Shown: positions 1 to 7,934 of the stretch, piece by piece | Numbering within the stretch: position 1 is the first letter of the stretch | Layout of the letters: each line of letters starts with the position of its first letter | Virus record (IMG/VR): IMGVR_UViG_3300037493_007247 | Location: 1 to 43,641 of that record | Length of the DNA stretch: 43,641 nucleotides | Source: a virus | Direction: 5' to 3' (one strand) | Notes under the pieces: model-generated | Database searches by the model: none | Told to the model about the DNA's origin: nothing | The model's input: the letters and a program-made list of their open reading frames with translations, nothing else | Position numbers and translations under genes: made by a program

Positions 1-1
1 C

Positions 2-427
2 TCTAAAGAAGTTTTGTTACTAGTTGTACAATCTAAAGATTCATATTTTCCAGAGTCTCTTCAACACAAAATAATCAGAGAGATTGTAAAACAATATGAC
101 TTTGTAAAAGGGTTTTATTCATTACCAAACGCGGGAATCGATACAGTTTTTAATGAAGCTAGGCCTGCATACGAACCTGTTTTATGGGGGTTTGGAACTG
201 ATCGTGCAAAAGCATATAATGCTCAAATCCAAAAAGATGTTTACAGATCAGAACTTAGTGTTAGACAGGATTTCGAGGGTTATGAAATAAAAAGAGCCGA
301 CGAAGACGTCAGCTCTACAAAAGTACGGTTAGCTCTAAAAGAAAATAACCTAAATGAATTTAAAAGACTTATGCCTGAATGTACTTGGAAGTTTTTTGAA
401 GAGCTTACCAAGCATATGAGAAGTTAG
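2..427 (+). CDS. Nucleotidyltransferase (HIGH-type cytidylyl/adenylyltransferase family), C-terminal part
   Basis: The reading frame is open to the left edge, so the start and the N-terminal HxGH nucleotide-binding motif lie outside the window; no ATG was chosen. The visible 140 or so residues end in a block with SSTKVRLAL followed by EFKRLMP. This fits the ISSTxxR-type second motif and C-terminal helix of the cytidylyltransferase-like superfamily (NMN adenylyltransferase NadM and related phage enzymes). Such enzymes transfer AMP or CMP to a phosphorylated substrate; in several large phages the family is linked to NAD synthesis. The exact substrate cannot be read from this fragment. It is the only plus-strand gene in the window and converges on the minus-strand head protein, overlapping its 3' end by 23 nt. 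Family call fairly sure, substrate unknown. Confidence 0.6.
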   Translation, partial: SKEVLLLVVQSKDSYFPESLQHKIIREIVKQYDFVKGFYSLPNAGIDTVFNEARPAYEPVLWGFGTDRAKAYNAQIQKDVYRSELSVRQDFEGYEIKRADEDVSSTKVRLALKENNLNEFKRLMPECTWKFFEELTKHMRS

Positions 428-1367
428 ATGTCTGATTAACAAGATCTCTAACTTCACTCATTTTTTGTTTAGCTCTTGAAGTATAATAAGAATCTTTGTA
501 TTCTTCAGAATCTTTAAGAGCTGAAATATAATCAGCATATGCATCCATTATTCTCTTCATGTGTTGAGCAGCGTCTTGAGTAGTAGCATCGCGACCTTTT
601 TTGTTAACACCTACTTTAACTCTACCGTATCTGTCAACTTCTCCACTCGAAACTGCACCTTTAATCTGAGAAGTAATGGTGTCTATAGCGCTTAAAACTA
701 TTTTTGAAAGTTCATCCTTACCACCAATCTTGGTAGTAAGAATTTCTTTGTATCTTTTAAGATTCTCTTCTTGAAACTTCCTTGGATCAATCAACGCTAT
801 CGCGCCTTCTCTTTGCTTACCTCTTTCCGATTTTACATCAGAAGTTCTAGCAACGTTATCCAAAGGAATTACATAAGCTACATCTGCTAGTTCTGAAATT
901 CTTTTTACGCTGTATAAACCAGTTGCTAAACCAGTTCCTTTGTAATCTTTTCGGATTCCAAATGAACCGCTTCCTGATTTATCTGCTTTCACTCTGCCAC
1001 TAGACCATCTTTCTGTGCTATAACCTAAAAATAAGTTATCTCCAGTTGTAATTGCTAAAAGAGAATTAGCTGGAATAGTACTAGGGTATTCAGAATAAGG
1101 ATTTTCTTTTGCTGTAGTAGTAACATAAAAAACTAAAGAGTTTCCCATATTTCTGTCTTTGTATGCAGTCTTTGGATCCATTGTGATAACTTCATCATCT
1201 GTGATTTTATCCAATGCAAGAGCATAAGTACCATAAATCTTTTTAAGCAAGTTTTTATCAGAGTAAAGGGCTGTAGAAATACTTCTAAGCTTACTTGACT
1301 TTAAGGCCTCATTTATTTCATAGGCCTCTTCAGCTGAAAATTGCTCAAACAGTTTTAGATATTTCAT
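405..1367 (-). CDS. Putative internal head (capsid cargo) protein with N-terminal targeting tag
   Basis: A 320-residue protein starting with ATG at 1367, two bases after the stop of the upstream gene; a TTG six bases earlier is less likely because the ATG gives the tag MKYLKLFEQF at residue 1. The tag is followed by E-I-N-E (17-20) then A21, matching the T4 gp21 prohead-protease rule Leu/Ile-x-Glu. The body is a mixed alpha/beta protein, rich in Lys and Ser near residues 125-150, with helical stretches towards the C-terminus. I recognise no enzyme family. By analogy with T4 IP and Alt proteins it would be packaged in the prohead, trimmed and perhaps injected; this is an inference. It follows the acidic head protein in the same operon and is the last gene before the convergent plus-strand gene. 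Confidence 0.55.
   Translation of the reverse strand: MKYLKLFEQFSAEEAYEINEALKSSKLRSISTALYSDKNLLKKIYGTYALALDKITDDEVITMDPKTAYKDRNMGNSLVFYVTTTAKENPYSEYPSTIPANSLLAITTGDNLFLGYSTERWSSGRVKADKSGSGSFGIRKDYKGTGLATGLYSVKRISELADVAYVIPLDNVARTSDVKSERGKQREGAIALIDPRKFQEENLKRYKEILTTKIGGKDELSKIVLSAIDTITSQIKGAVSSGEVDRYGRVKVGVNKKGRDATTQDAAQHMKRIMDAYADYISALKDSEEYKDSYYTSRAKQKMSEVRDLVNQTSNFSYAW
420..466 (+). terminator. Putative intrinsic terminator of the plus-strand nucleotidyltransferase gene
   Basis: Positions 420-428 (GAAGTTAGA) pair perfectly with 447-455 (TCTAACTTC). After one mismatch the stem continues with 430-433 against 442-445, leaving an 8-nt loop at 434-441. Five bases later comes T6 at 461-466. The TAG stop (425-427) is inside the left arm. 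The structure lies wholly within the coding end of the opposing gene. The stem is AT-rich and the spacer before the T-tract is long, so efficiency is uncertain. Confidence 0.45.
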
Positions 1368-1369
1368 GA

Positions 1370-2431
1370 TCAATTATTTTTTCTTGATTCGGCGATGAAT
1401 CTGTCAAAGCTCATAATGAATCTTTCACCTACAAGTTTTCCAGCCTCCTTTTCAATTGATTCAGGCTCGCCCATATCAACGATTTCTTTTTCAATTTCTT
1501 CAGAATCATCCCCAGAGATTGGCTTCATTTCTGCTTCACCGCCCTCTCCGGCCTTAGGAGCTTCTCCTTTAACATCTTTATCGATAGGTTGCTCATCGGT
1601 TACAAGCTCTTCGCCTTCACCTTTAACTGATTTAGGTTTGCCCATAGCCATGGTATCACCAGCAATTCCAGCTGCGGTTTCTGAACCATCTCCTCCGGTT
1701 TTGATTTCGGGGTCACCACCTTCTCCAGATTTTGAAGCAGCACCTTTAACCTCTGTATCGATTGGTTGCTCATCAGTTACAAGCTTTTCGCCATCTCCTT
1801 CTACGTCTGTTGGTTCACCCATTGTAACTATTTCATCTTCAATTTCAGAAGCAGTATCATTTGCTTCTTCAACTTCTTCATCTTCTTCGTCATCATCGTC
1901 ATCTTCAGTGTCTGCTTCGGAATCCTCGTCTTCATCATCTTCCTCTTCGTCATCTTCCTCTTCGTCATCTTCCTCTTCAGTTTCATCCTCTTCACTAACC
2001 TTAGATTCTCCTTGAATTTCTATTGCTGCAATCTCTTCGTCCTCTTCCTCTTCTGCGGGTGAAGGAACATCGTCAGATTCACCATCAGGAGCCGGATATC
2101 CTTCGGGATTAGGATTATTAAGATCATTAATTGATTCACCCAAAGATGATGTGAGTCTTCCTATAAGAGCACCATAGTCATCACCTTCTTTCTTATCAAG
2201 AAGACCATCAACTACTTTTTGTGCTTCAGCTTGGTCAAACTTATCACCAAATGATTTTTTCAACACAGCAAAGGCGTATTCTTTAAATTGATCATCGCTT
2301 TTGATTTCAGCCTCTTGAAGCTTTAGATAAGCCTCTTCTCCGAGTTTTTTAATCATCTCAACTTTTTCATTAGCGGCCTTTTCATCCGCTCTTTTTTGAA
2401 TAAACTGAGAAAACTTTTTTAATGTTTCCAT
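1370..2431 (-). CDS. Highly acidic repeat-containing putative head core/internal protein
   Basis: A 353-residue protein. Residues 1-110 are mostly helical and begin METLKKFSQFI, like the tags of the neighbouring cargo proteins. Two possible prohead-protease sites follow (L-G-E at 30-32, L-Q-E|A at 38-41). Residues about 127-190 are almost all Asp/Glu. Residues 200-335 hold two full copies and one partial copy of a 57-59-residue repeat (starts M204, M263, M320) with the shared core LVTDEQPID. The last residues, SFDRFIAES (341-349), again resemble a targeting tag with an I-A-E|S site. T4 head-core proteins such as gp67 are also acidic and cut by gp21, so a core, scaffold or packaged role is plausible but unproven. 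A late-promoter-like motif lies about 30 nt upstream. Confidence 0.5.
   Translation of the reverse strand: METLKKFSQFIQKRADEKAANEKVEMIKKLGEEAYLKLQEAEIKSDDQFKEYAFAVLKKSFGDKFDQAEAQKVVDGLLDKKEGDDYGALIGRLTSSLGESINDLNNPNPEGYPAPDGESDDVPSPAEEEEDEEIAAIEIQGESKVSEEDETEEEDDEEEDDEEEDDEDEDSEADTEDDDDDEEDEEVEEANDTASEIEDEIVTMGEPTDVEGDGEKLVTDEQPIDTEVKGAASKSGEGGDPEIKTGGDGSETAAGIAGDTMAMGKPKSVKGEGEELVTDEQPIDKDVKGEAPKAGEGGEAEMKPISGDDSEEIEKEIVDMGEPESIEKEAGKLVGERFIMSFDRFIAESRKNN
1420..1834 (-). repeat. Tandem 57-59-codon coding repeats inside the acidic head protein gene
   Basis: Two full units (starting near 1822 and 1645) and a shortened third (near 1474) share coding sequence, for example the stretch encoding LVTDEQPID at about 1755-1785 and again at about 1580-1610. 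The third unit leads into the C-terminal tag-like segment. Confidence 0.75.
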
Positions 2432-2459
2432 CCTAATTTTTTATTTTATGCTTTTACGA

Positions 2460-2475
2460 TTTTTTTATATATCAA
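2460..2475 (-). promoter_or_regulatory. Late-promoter-like motif upstream of the acidic head protein
   Basis: On the minus strand this reads TTGATATATAAAAAAA. The TATATAAA core is about 30 nt before the ATG at 2431. The same motif precedes five other genes or gene groups in the window and resembles, without being identical to, the T4 late promoter TATAAATA. Confidence 0.55.
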
Positions 2476-2485
2476 CACTTTTTTC

Positions 2486-3994
2486 TTAAAATTTCACCTT
2501 TAATGTTTTGTAAGGAAACTTTTGATCTTCATAAATTTGGATCCTGGCCTCACCGTGTTTATAGAGATAATTTTTCCACATTCTATCTCCATCATGCCAA
2601 CACATATCATCAACAAAATCAATAATGTTTAAGATTTGTTTTGAATAGTGTTTTCTAAGACCTCTTCCGATAGATTGACGTATGATTACCTCGGATTTAA
2701 AAGATTCTGTAAAAAATATGTTGTGTATGTTTTTGATTGATATACCGGTAGAGAAAGTACCATATGAGGCAACAATAATCACATTGTTGTTCTTTTCCAT
2801 TTTTTTCTTATATGATTCTCTAATCTGTGAATCAGTACCACCATCCACATAGTAAACCTCTTTGTCATCTAGTTGTCTTAAATCTTTATATAAAGATTCT
2901 CCGTGCTCAATTCTATAAAAAAGAACAAGCGAATTTTGTGTTGTTTTAGAGATTGTTTTAACAATAAAATCTTTGCGTGCTTTATTTTCAATAATAAAGT
3001 TTTGTTCCAATCCAAAGAGCTTCATTCTGTCTTCTGCGCGTTTAGATAAAAAACTAAACGCCGCCTTTTGTTCATCGGATGCATAATCCATTTGAATTAT
3101 AGAAACTTTGCACTGACTAATGTGGCCCTGCTCCTGTAAAAAGTTTGCGCTTACATTTGTGATAAGGGGACCCATAGCTGACATCAAAGTCAATCTATCA
3201 ACGGTGCCTTCTTTTGGAATAGTACCAGACAGACCAAATCGATAATCACAGTGCCAACACATATCCATAATGGTTTTAATGGAATTAGATTTTGCCTTAT
3301 GTGTCTCATCAACCATTACAACGTCAAACTGAGCAAAATAATCTGCCTCTTTTTTTACCAGTGATTGATAGGTTCCTACTACAATATTACTACTGGGTTT
3401 AATCTTTGCCCCAGAATAAATCTGTTGTACTTTAAGTTTGATTCTTTCTTTGTGATTATATGTATCAAAATCCTCAGTGGCTTGTAAAACAAGAGACACG
3501 TTTGGTACAATAAAAAGAATCTTTTTCTTTTCAAGTTTTTCTAATAGGTAAGAGATTACTAAGAAACTTATAAGAGTTTTTCCGGCTGATGTAGCAAGCT
3601 CTGCAAGACATCTTTTGTATCTCAGAATTTTATACGCGGCGTCAATTTGATAATCCCTAGGCTTAATCTCGGGGTGATCTTTAAAAAGATCCATTGCCCA
3701 CTCAGTAAACTCCTTTTCAGAGATAACTTGATCAAAAAGATCAAGGAGCCCTTTTATTTTAAACTCAAAACTAAATTCTTTACAGATATCAGAAACGGTT
3801 TTCCACAAACCAGAAGGTATCTTGTTACCTTTAACATAAGAAACGTTTCCGTCCCAAAGTTTCTTTTTAACCAATGGGTGAAATCTCCATCCATCAATCT
3901 TTTTGGTCAAAGAAATCTTTAGCTGCTCGTACTCTTCGTCAGTGCATTCTTCAATTATTATAAACTTCTTATCTTCTGAAATCTGTAGATCCAC
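2486..3994 (-). CDS. uvsW: UvsW-type DNA helicase (superfamily 2)
   Basis: A 502-residue SF2 helicase. Walker A is ATSAGKT at 134-140, the DExH box is DETH at 229-232, motif III is LSGT near 255-258, and motif VI is RQSIGRGLRKH at 439-449. The length and the N-terminal region before the RecA-like domains fit T4 UvsW, which unwinds branched DNA and R-loops and shifts the phage from origin-dependent to recombination-dependent replication. The start is GTG, two bases after the stop of uvsY. Operon order gp32, primase, small ORF, uvsY, uvsW groups single-strand binding, priming and recombination. No missing catalytic residue was seen. Family assignment is strong. Confidence 0.92.
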   Translation of the reverse strand: MDLQISEDKKFIIIEECTDEEYEQLKISLTKKIDGWRFHPLVKKKLWDGNVSYVKGNKIPSGLWKTVSDICKEFSFEFKIKGLLDLFDQVISEKEFTEWAMDLFKDHPEIKPRDYQIDAAYKILRYKRCLAELATSAGKTLISFLVISYLLEKLEKKKILFIVPNVSLVLQATEDFDTYNHKERIKLKVQQIYSGAKIKPSSNIVVGTYQSLVKKEADYFAQFDVVMVDETHKAKSNSIKTIMDMCWHCDYRFGLSGTIPKEGTVDRLTLMSAMGPLITNVSANFLQEQGHISQCKVSIIQMDYASDEQKAAFSFLSKRAEDRMKLFGLEQNFIIENKARKDFIVKTISKTTQNSLVLFYRIEHGESLYKDLRQLDDKEVYYVDGGTDSQIRESYKKKMEKNNNVIIVASYGTFSTGISIKNIHNIFFTESFKSEVIIRQSIGRGLRKHYSKQILNIIDFVDDMCWHDGDRMWKNYLYKHGEARIQIYEDQKFPYKTLKVKF

Positions 3995-3995
3995 T

Positions 3996-4451
3996 TTATA
4001 GAGTGTCGTTAGTGTGCAATGTTATTCGATTTTTTATGGCAAAAGCCATATTATCGAGGGTTCGAATACACTCAGAGTAGAATTCTAAATGTGTTTCTAA
4101 TATATTTATCTGTCTCTTTAGGGGCATTAAATCAGTCTTTACAAAACGATCTTTTTCACCACCAGTAAGCTTAATATCATAGTCAAGAGTATAGAATCTA
4201 AAACGAGTTTTATAAAAAGATTCGTAATCACCATTTCTTCTGTATAGATTACCCTTCATGTCGGAAATTTTATCGAGCAACATCTGTCTATACGATAACA
4301 TCAACACTTGAGTTTCCGATAAAAGTGTAATATCCTTAATATTTCTAACTATCTCAGTTATTTTTAAGCTCCATACATCTCTATCCTGTTTTAATCTGCT
4401 TTCTAAAGTAGCAGTCTTCTCCTCTATCCCTTCAATTGTAAACTCTGACAT
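3996..4451 (-). CDS. uvsY: UvsY-like recombination mediator
   Basis: A 151-residue helical protein; the ATG at 4451 is preferred to a TTG one codon upstream because it overlaps the upstream TGA as TGATG. The C-terminal half has the pattern seen in T4 UvsY: a short charged loop, a conserved Asp/Lys helix (DRFVKTDLMPLK), then a long helix ending in DNMAFAIKNR, comparable with the T4 segment ending in GFAIKH. UvsY loads the UvsX recombinase onto gp32-coated single-stranded DNA. Position between primase and uvsW, in an operon headed by gp32, supports the call. Sequence similarity is only moderate, so the name rests on both motif and context. Confidence 0.7.
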   Translation of the reverse strand: MSEFTIEGIEEKTATLESRLKQDRDVWSLKITEIVRNIKDITLLSETQVLMLSYRQMLLDKISDMKGNLYRRNGDYESFYKTRFRFYTLDYDIKLTGGEKDRFVKTDLMPLKRQINILETHLEFYSECIRTLDNMAFAIKNRITLHTNDTL

Positions 4452-4675
4452 CAAAACAAATTTTTCTTATTACTTATATCCTTTTTATTCAAATAGGTTA
4501 TTTTTTTCGGCTTTTTGGTATTTTTTACAGGTGTATCCATTTTGAATTTTAACCCATTATATTCTAATCCAATCTCATCAAATGGATCAATCAGAAGTTT
4601 GTATCTTTTACTTCTGTTTTCATTTTCTTCATAAAATTTGTCAAGCTCTTCCACAAAAAAATCTAAATCATACAT
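4451..4675 (-). CDS. Small protein of unknown function in the replication operon
   Basis: A 74-residue protein: acidic helical N-terminal half, very Lys/Asn-rich C-terminal tail. Its start overlaps the end of the primase gene by 8 nt and its TGA overlaps the uvsY ATG, so it is translationally embedded between two recognisable genes. I do not recognise the family. A basic tail could bind nucleic acid, but that is speculation. Confidence 0.6.
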   Translation of the reverse strand: MYDLDFFVEELDKFYEENENRSKRYKLLIDPFDEIGLEYNGLKFKMDTPVKNTKKPKKITYLNKKDISNKKNLF

Positions 4676-5741
4676 ATATTATATCTCTTGGATCGTTAGT
4701 AAAATATTGATTTACATGTTTGATGGCTGGGTTTTTAAGGTTATAACAAACCCCAACCAAATCATTCATATCTTTAATCTTTTGAGATTTGAGTTTAAAG
4801 TCTCCAAGAAACTTGGACCACATAAAAACATTTTTTCTCATCTTTAGCTTCTCAATCATTTTTTGTTTTCCTTTAATATCGTTATCAAAGAAGTATCTTA
4901 CCGTTGGAAGCTCATCAAAATTTAAAATGTTCTTTGCAACACCAGTAAGTGCAATAGAATTATGAACAAAGAAAGAATCTAAAGGCCCTTCGAAAACAGT
5001 AAAATCGACTGAAAGATTGACATGCAAAATACCAAAAAGCATTGATATTTTATTTAATCTATCCAGCTCTTCTTCGCTTTCAATTTCAAGCTCTTTACCA
5101 ATCATATCATACATCTTTTGCAAGTTGTAGCTTAAATATTTAGCAGAACGAGTATTGGTTAGATCTCGGGTTTGAAATCCCACCACTTTATCATTAGAGG
5201 TAAGATTAAAAATATAGAGCATCTTTTTTCGTGGATCATATGCAAACCTATCAAGGTTTTTTATCTGTAATCTACTTTTAAGATATGGATATGCTCTATG
5301 AGTATGCTCGTTAATAGTGTAAATATTTAGTTTTGCAAAAAGCTCATCTTTAGAAACTGCAAGAGAGTTTAAAACTCGAAAGAGTTCAAACTCTAGATTA
5401 TCCGCAGTTGCATGATTCTTTTTGTTTTCTTTGATGTAATCTATGATTTGAAATCTTTGATCACCTTCAAAGTTAGCACTAAAATCAGAAAGGAAGGAAT
5501 CTAAATCTTTATGTGTTGAACAGTTGTAACAATGGTAGTTCAACCCACTCCAATATAGATTACCTCTTTTCTTTCTGAGTGAAGAAGAAGAATCCCCACA
5601 ATACGGACAAGCAAAGTTGAGCCGCTGCAGGGATTCTCTTATAAACCGCTTTTCACGGTCTGAATGTACTTGATTTAAAACCGTTTGTACTTTCTGAGTT
5701 ATCTGAGATTTGAGATGTGGATTAACGAAGCTTTCGTTCAT
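4668..5741 (-). CDS. 61: DNA primase, zinc-finger plus TOPRIM (gp61-like)
   Basis: A 357-residue primase. The ATG at 5741 overlaps the TGA of gp32 (TGATG); a GTG one codon earlier is less likely. The N-terminal zinc finger has C45-x2-C48 and C71-x2-C74 (CPYCGD and CYNCS). The TOPRIM part shows the acidic motif FEGPLDS (E251, with D255 nearby) and the second motif FFDNDIK (D286, D288). Such enzymes make RNA primers for lagging-strand synthesis with the gp41 helicase, in complex with gp32. The size agrees with T4 gp61 (about 340 residues). There is no helicase domain, so a separate replicative helicase must be elsewhere in the genome. Confidence 0.88.
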   Translation of the reverse strand: MNESFVNPHLKSQITQKVQTVLNQVHSDREKRFIRESLQRLNFACPYCGDSSSSLRKKRGNLYWSGLNYHCYNCSTHKDLDSFLSDFSANFEGDQRFQIIDYIKENKKNHATADNLEFELFRVLNSLAVSKDELFAKLNIYTINEHTHRAYPYLKSRLQIKNLDRFAYDPRKKMLYIFNLTSNDKVVGFQTRDLTNTRSAKYLSYNLQKMYDMIGKELEIESEEELDRLNKISMLFGILHVNLSVDFTVFEGPLDSFFVHNSIALTGVAKNILNFDELPTVRYFFDNDIKGKQKMIEKLKMRKNVFMWSKFLGDFKLKSQKIKDMNDLVGVCYNLKNPAIKHVNQYFTNDPRDIIYV

Positions 5742-6619
5742 CACAAATCTAGACCCTCAAGAAAATCGTTTAAATCAGAGCTTTCGCTTTCTACTGATGT
5801 AGTCTTTTCTTTAACCTCTGCCTTAGGAGCTGAAGTGCTTGTTGAAGGAGAGGACACTACAGCTTTTGCAGAACCTGGTGATCTGTATTGTTGTAACAGA
5901 CCTTCAACTTTATTTCGGGTGTCATCGTCCCATTTCTTGTAATCAAATGCTGACAAATCAGGTGCTTCACTAAGAAGATCCATAACTTTCTGCTTATCTC
6001 CAGCGTTATTTTCGATCTCTTTGCCACTAACCGTCATTGCACTTGTCTTACCTTGGAACTTAGAAGAATCATATGCATTATATCCTCCCTGTTTAGTAAT
6101 TACCAACTCAAAGTTCTTTCCTTCAAAGATATCAAAAACCTGAGTAGGTGTATCAAACTGTGGATTTAATTCCTCATCAATCTTTTGTTTTACCTTATAA
6201 CCATACTTAAAGACTTTAACCTTGCCTTCCATGTCTGGATTATTAGGATCTTTAATGATTTGAAGCAAGGAGTAAAAAACTTCACGTCTCTTAAGATTTT
6301 CGCTCATCTTACGATCGACAGCTGAATCAGAGTTACGAAGTTTGAAAAACAAATCTTGTACTGGACAAGAGTCGCCTACAGTAGAAGGAGAGTCATAGTA
6401 AGAACCATTACCATTTCCATCTTCCAACCAATAGATGTACTTTCGAACAATTGATTTGCTTGGGTTTTTAGGGTTAGGAACGAAACGAACTAATGCTCGA
6501 TAGGTTCCATCTTTTCCCTGATCTGCGGTGGGTTTGTAAAGATCACTACCACCTGATTCCTTGGGTTTGTATGTTTCAATGTCACCAACACCCAAATTAA
6601 AAATATCGAATTCTGCCAT
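5741..6619 (-). CDS. 32: Single-stranded DNA-binding protein gp32
   Basis: A 292-residue protein with the gp32 layout: short basic N-terminal arm for cooperative binding, OB-fold core (about 35-225) with the typical DPNNPDMEGKVKVFKYG and YDSSKF elements, a low-complexity Ser/Pro/Thr linker (about 250-275), and an acidic C-terminal tip ending SDLNDFLEGLDL, used for contacts with other replication proteins. T4 gp32 binds zinc through three Cys and one His. Here only one cysteine of that region remains (C85, in SCPVQ), so the zinc site appears to be lost. The leader upstream has a hairpin and repeats that may mediate autogenous control. Confidence 0.9.
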   Translation of the reverse strand: MAEFDIFNLGVGDIETYKPKESGGSDLYKPTADQGKDGTYRALVRFVPNPKNPSKSIVRKYIYWLEDGNGNGSYYDSPSTVGDSCPVQDLFFKLRNSDSAVDRKMSENLKRREVFYSLLQIIKDPNNPDMEGKVKVFKYGYKVKQKIDEELNPQFDTPTQVFDIFEGKNFELVITKQGGYNAYDSSKFQGKTSAMTVSGKEIENNAGDKQKVMDLLSEAPDLSAFDYKKWDDDTRNKVEGLLQQYRSPGSAKAVVSSPSTSTSAPKAEVKEKTTSVESESSDLNDFLEGLDL

Positions 6620-6680
6620 TTTATTTTGCCTTTTTTAAAAATTATTTTGCCTCGTTAATCCATGTTAGTTGCCTAACATA
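6620..6680 (-). promoter_or_regulatory. Structured gp32 mRNA leader (hairpin plus A/U-rich repeat region)
   Basis: On the minus strand a 7-bp hairpin (arms 6679-6673 and 6668-6662) closes on the tetraloop GCAA, a GNRA-type loop. It is followed by an unstructured A/U-rich leader with a direct repeat AGGCAAAATAA at 6652-6642 and 6631-6621, the second copy ending 1 nt before the ATG. T4 gp32 represses its own translation by binding from a 5' pseudoknot across an A/U-rich region to the start codon. The layout here is similar, although I see no pseudoknot pairing. The hairpin abuts the promoter box, so the mRNA 5' end may fall within it. Confidence 0.5.
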
Positions 6681-6695
6681 CTTTATATATTTCAA
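6681..6695 (-). promoter_or_regulatory. Late-promoter-like motif upstream of gp32
   Basis: The minus strand reads TTGAAATATATAAAG, with the TATATAAA core about 60 nt before the gp32 ATG and directly before the leader hairpin. It matches the motif found at five other sites, with two extra bases between TTGA and the core. Confidence 0.5.
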
Positions 6696-6707
6696 CTTTT
6701 AGATGTT

Positions 6708-7724
6708 TCATTTTTTAATTTCACCCTCATATTGATAGAGATACTGAACATTTACAGGTCGAGAATATTTTTCTGGTAACTTCATTGTGTAGTTCACAGC
6801 GACTTCTTGTTCATTATAAAGTGATTTACTTCTTAGTGGTATGTTTGGATTTTCCTCATACGCCCAATCCTTGTAACCCAGTTCTTCAAATCTTTTCTTT
6901 ATCGCTTCGTTATAATAATATGAGATGCTTCGTACACGTCTTTGAATATCTGATCTGGAGACGTTTTGAGTATTGTTTACATTCTCATTTGCATGCATAT
7001 ATTGGATATAACACAGTTTAGGAACGTGCACCATACGGGTACCCAGGAAAGTTCTTATGATCAATTCATAATCATCAGCAATGCTTAACCTTCTATTGTG
7101 GGCGCCGATTCTAAAATAAGTATCTCTTTCCCATGCTCTAAAGTGATTTGGCACACCAACTATGTGACGCATAGTTTTTGGATTGATTTTTTGTTGATCA
7201 CAAACATCCATTTCATATCCATTATAAATGTCCTTATAATAGTTACCATAGTTTAAGGCGAATCCCTGCTCATATTTTAAGCATTCACCTGTTTCTAAGA
7301 TTTCGGTGCAATCGGAGTATGAAAATCCTGCATCTGGAAACTGTCTAAAAGATTCCACCATAAGCTCCATTGCATAGTATGTGAGCTCATCATCATGATC
7401 CATTTCCACAAGATACTTACCATTACATAGTGTTGCTGCTCTATATTTCGATTCGCCTACAATACCACCGCTTTTTTTATGAAATGAGTATACTTGAACA
7501 CGTGGATCTTTGCTTGCAATCTCCTCGGCAATCTTAAGGGTTTTTCCTTTATCTGTTGAATCATCAACTATCACCCATTCCCAGTTTGTGTAGGTTTGCT
7601 GAGCAATTGAACGGTATGTTCTCCAAAGTTTTTGGCCCGTATTAAATGTAGGAGTGAACAAGCTAACCAATGGTTCCACTTTTAGATAATCATCATCAAA
7701 GTTTCTATTTAAGATATAGTACAT
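6708..7724 (-). CDS. Family 2 glycosyltransferase (GT-A fold), probably the C-terminal half of a split tandem enzyme
   Basis: A 338-residue protein by the first ATG. GT-A features: SLFTPTFNTG (21-30), the nucleotide-sugar motif VIVDDSTD (51-58), and the metal-binding DHDD at 109-112. It probably transfers a sugar from a nucleotide donor onto phage DNA, a phage protein or a host glycan; the acceptor cannot be seen. The frame stays open upstream of this ATG for 69 more codons back to the TAA of the preceding glycosyltransferase. The ATG at 7724 may therefore be an internal Met of a longer protein (see the entry for 7725-7934). There is no Shine-Dalgarno sequence before it. Confidence 0.8.
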   Translation of the reverse strand: MYYILNRNFDDDYLKVEPLVSLFTPTFNTGQKLWRTYRSIAQQTYTNWEWVIVDDSTDKGKTLKIAEEIASKDPRVQVYSFHKKSGGIVGESKYRAATLCNGKYLVEMDHDDELTYYAMELMVESFRQFPDAGFSYSDCTEILETGECLKYEQGFALNYGNYYKDIYNGYEMDVCDQQKINPKTMRHIVGVPNHFRAWERDTYFRIGAHNRRLSIADDYELIIRTFLGTRMVHVPKLCYIQYMHANENVNNTQNVSRSDIQRRVRSISYYYNEAIKKRFEELGYKDWAYEENPNIPLRSKSLYNEQEVAVNYTMKLPEKYSRPVNVQYLYQYEGEIKK

Positions 7725-7934
7725 TGACGAGTTATAGCTTGATTCACCGGCCTCAATATCAGATTTTTCACTGTTTACATTGATCCATCTTCTTCTAAAA
7801 TCAAATGGAAGTTTGTACAGGTTTGGAAACTTCTCAGGCGAGGTATCAAACGTTATAATTCCATCTGGATTTAGCTTTGCAATATCCTCTAAAACGGTGT
7901 TATCATCAAGCTTACAGACAAAATTAAGCTTATC
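7725..7934 (-). pseudogene. In-frame open linker between two glycosyltransferases (nonsense split or readthrough region)
   Basis: This 210-nt stretch has no stop in the frame shared by the upstream glycosyltransferase stop (TAA at 7937-7935) and the downstream ATG (7724). It translates to protein-like sequence, including KLDDNTVLEDIAKLNPDG and KLPFDFRRRWINV. It holds no ATG, GTG or TTG in that frame, so it can be translated only by passing the TAA. The simplest reading is that a bifunctional glycosyltransferase was split by one nonsense codon. Readthrough or a base-calling error are alternatives. Confidence 0.6.

Noticed and set aside
1395-2015. Long plus-strand frame of 206 codons rich in Ser/Pro
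   Set aside because: It is the antisense of the Asp/Glu-rich repeats (GAA/GAT codons read as TTC/ATC and shifted to TCT/TCA); it has no homology-like pattern and runs against a clear gene.
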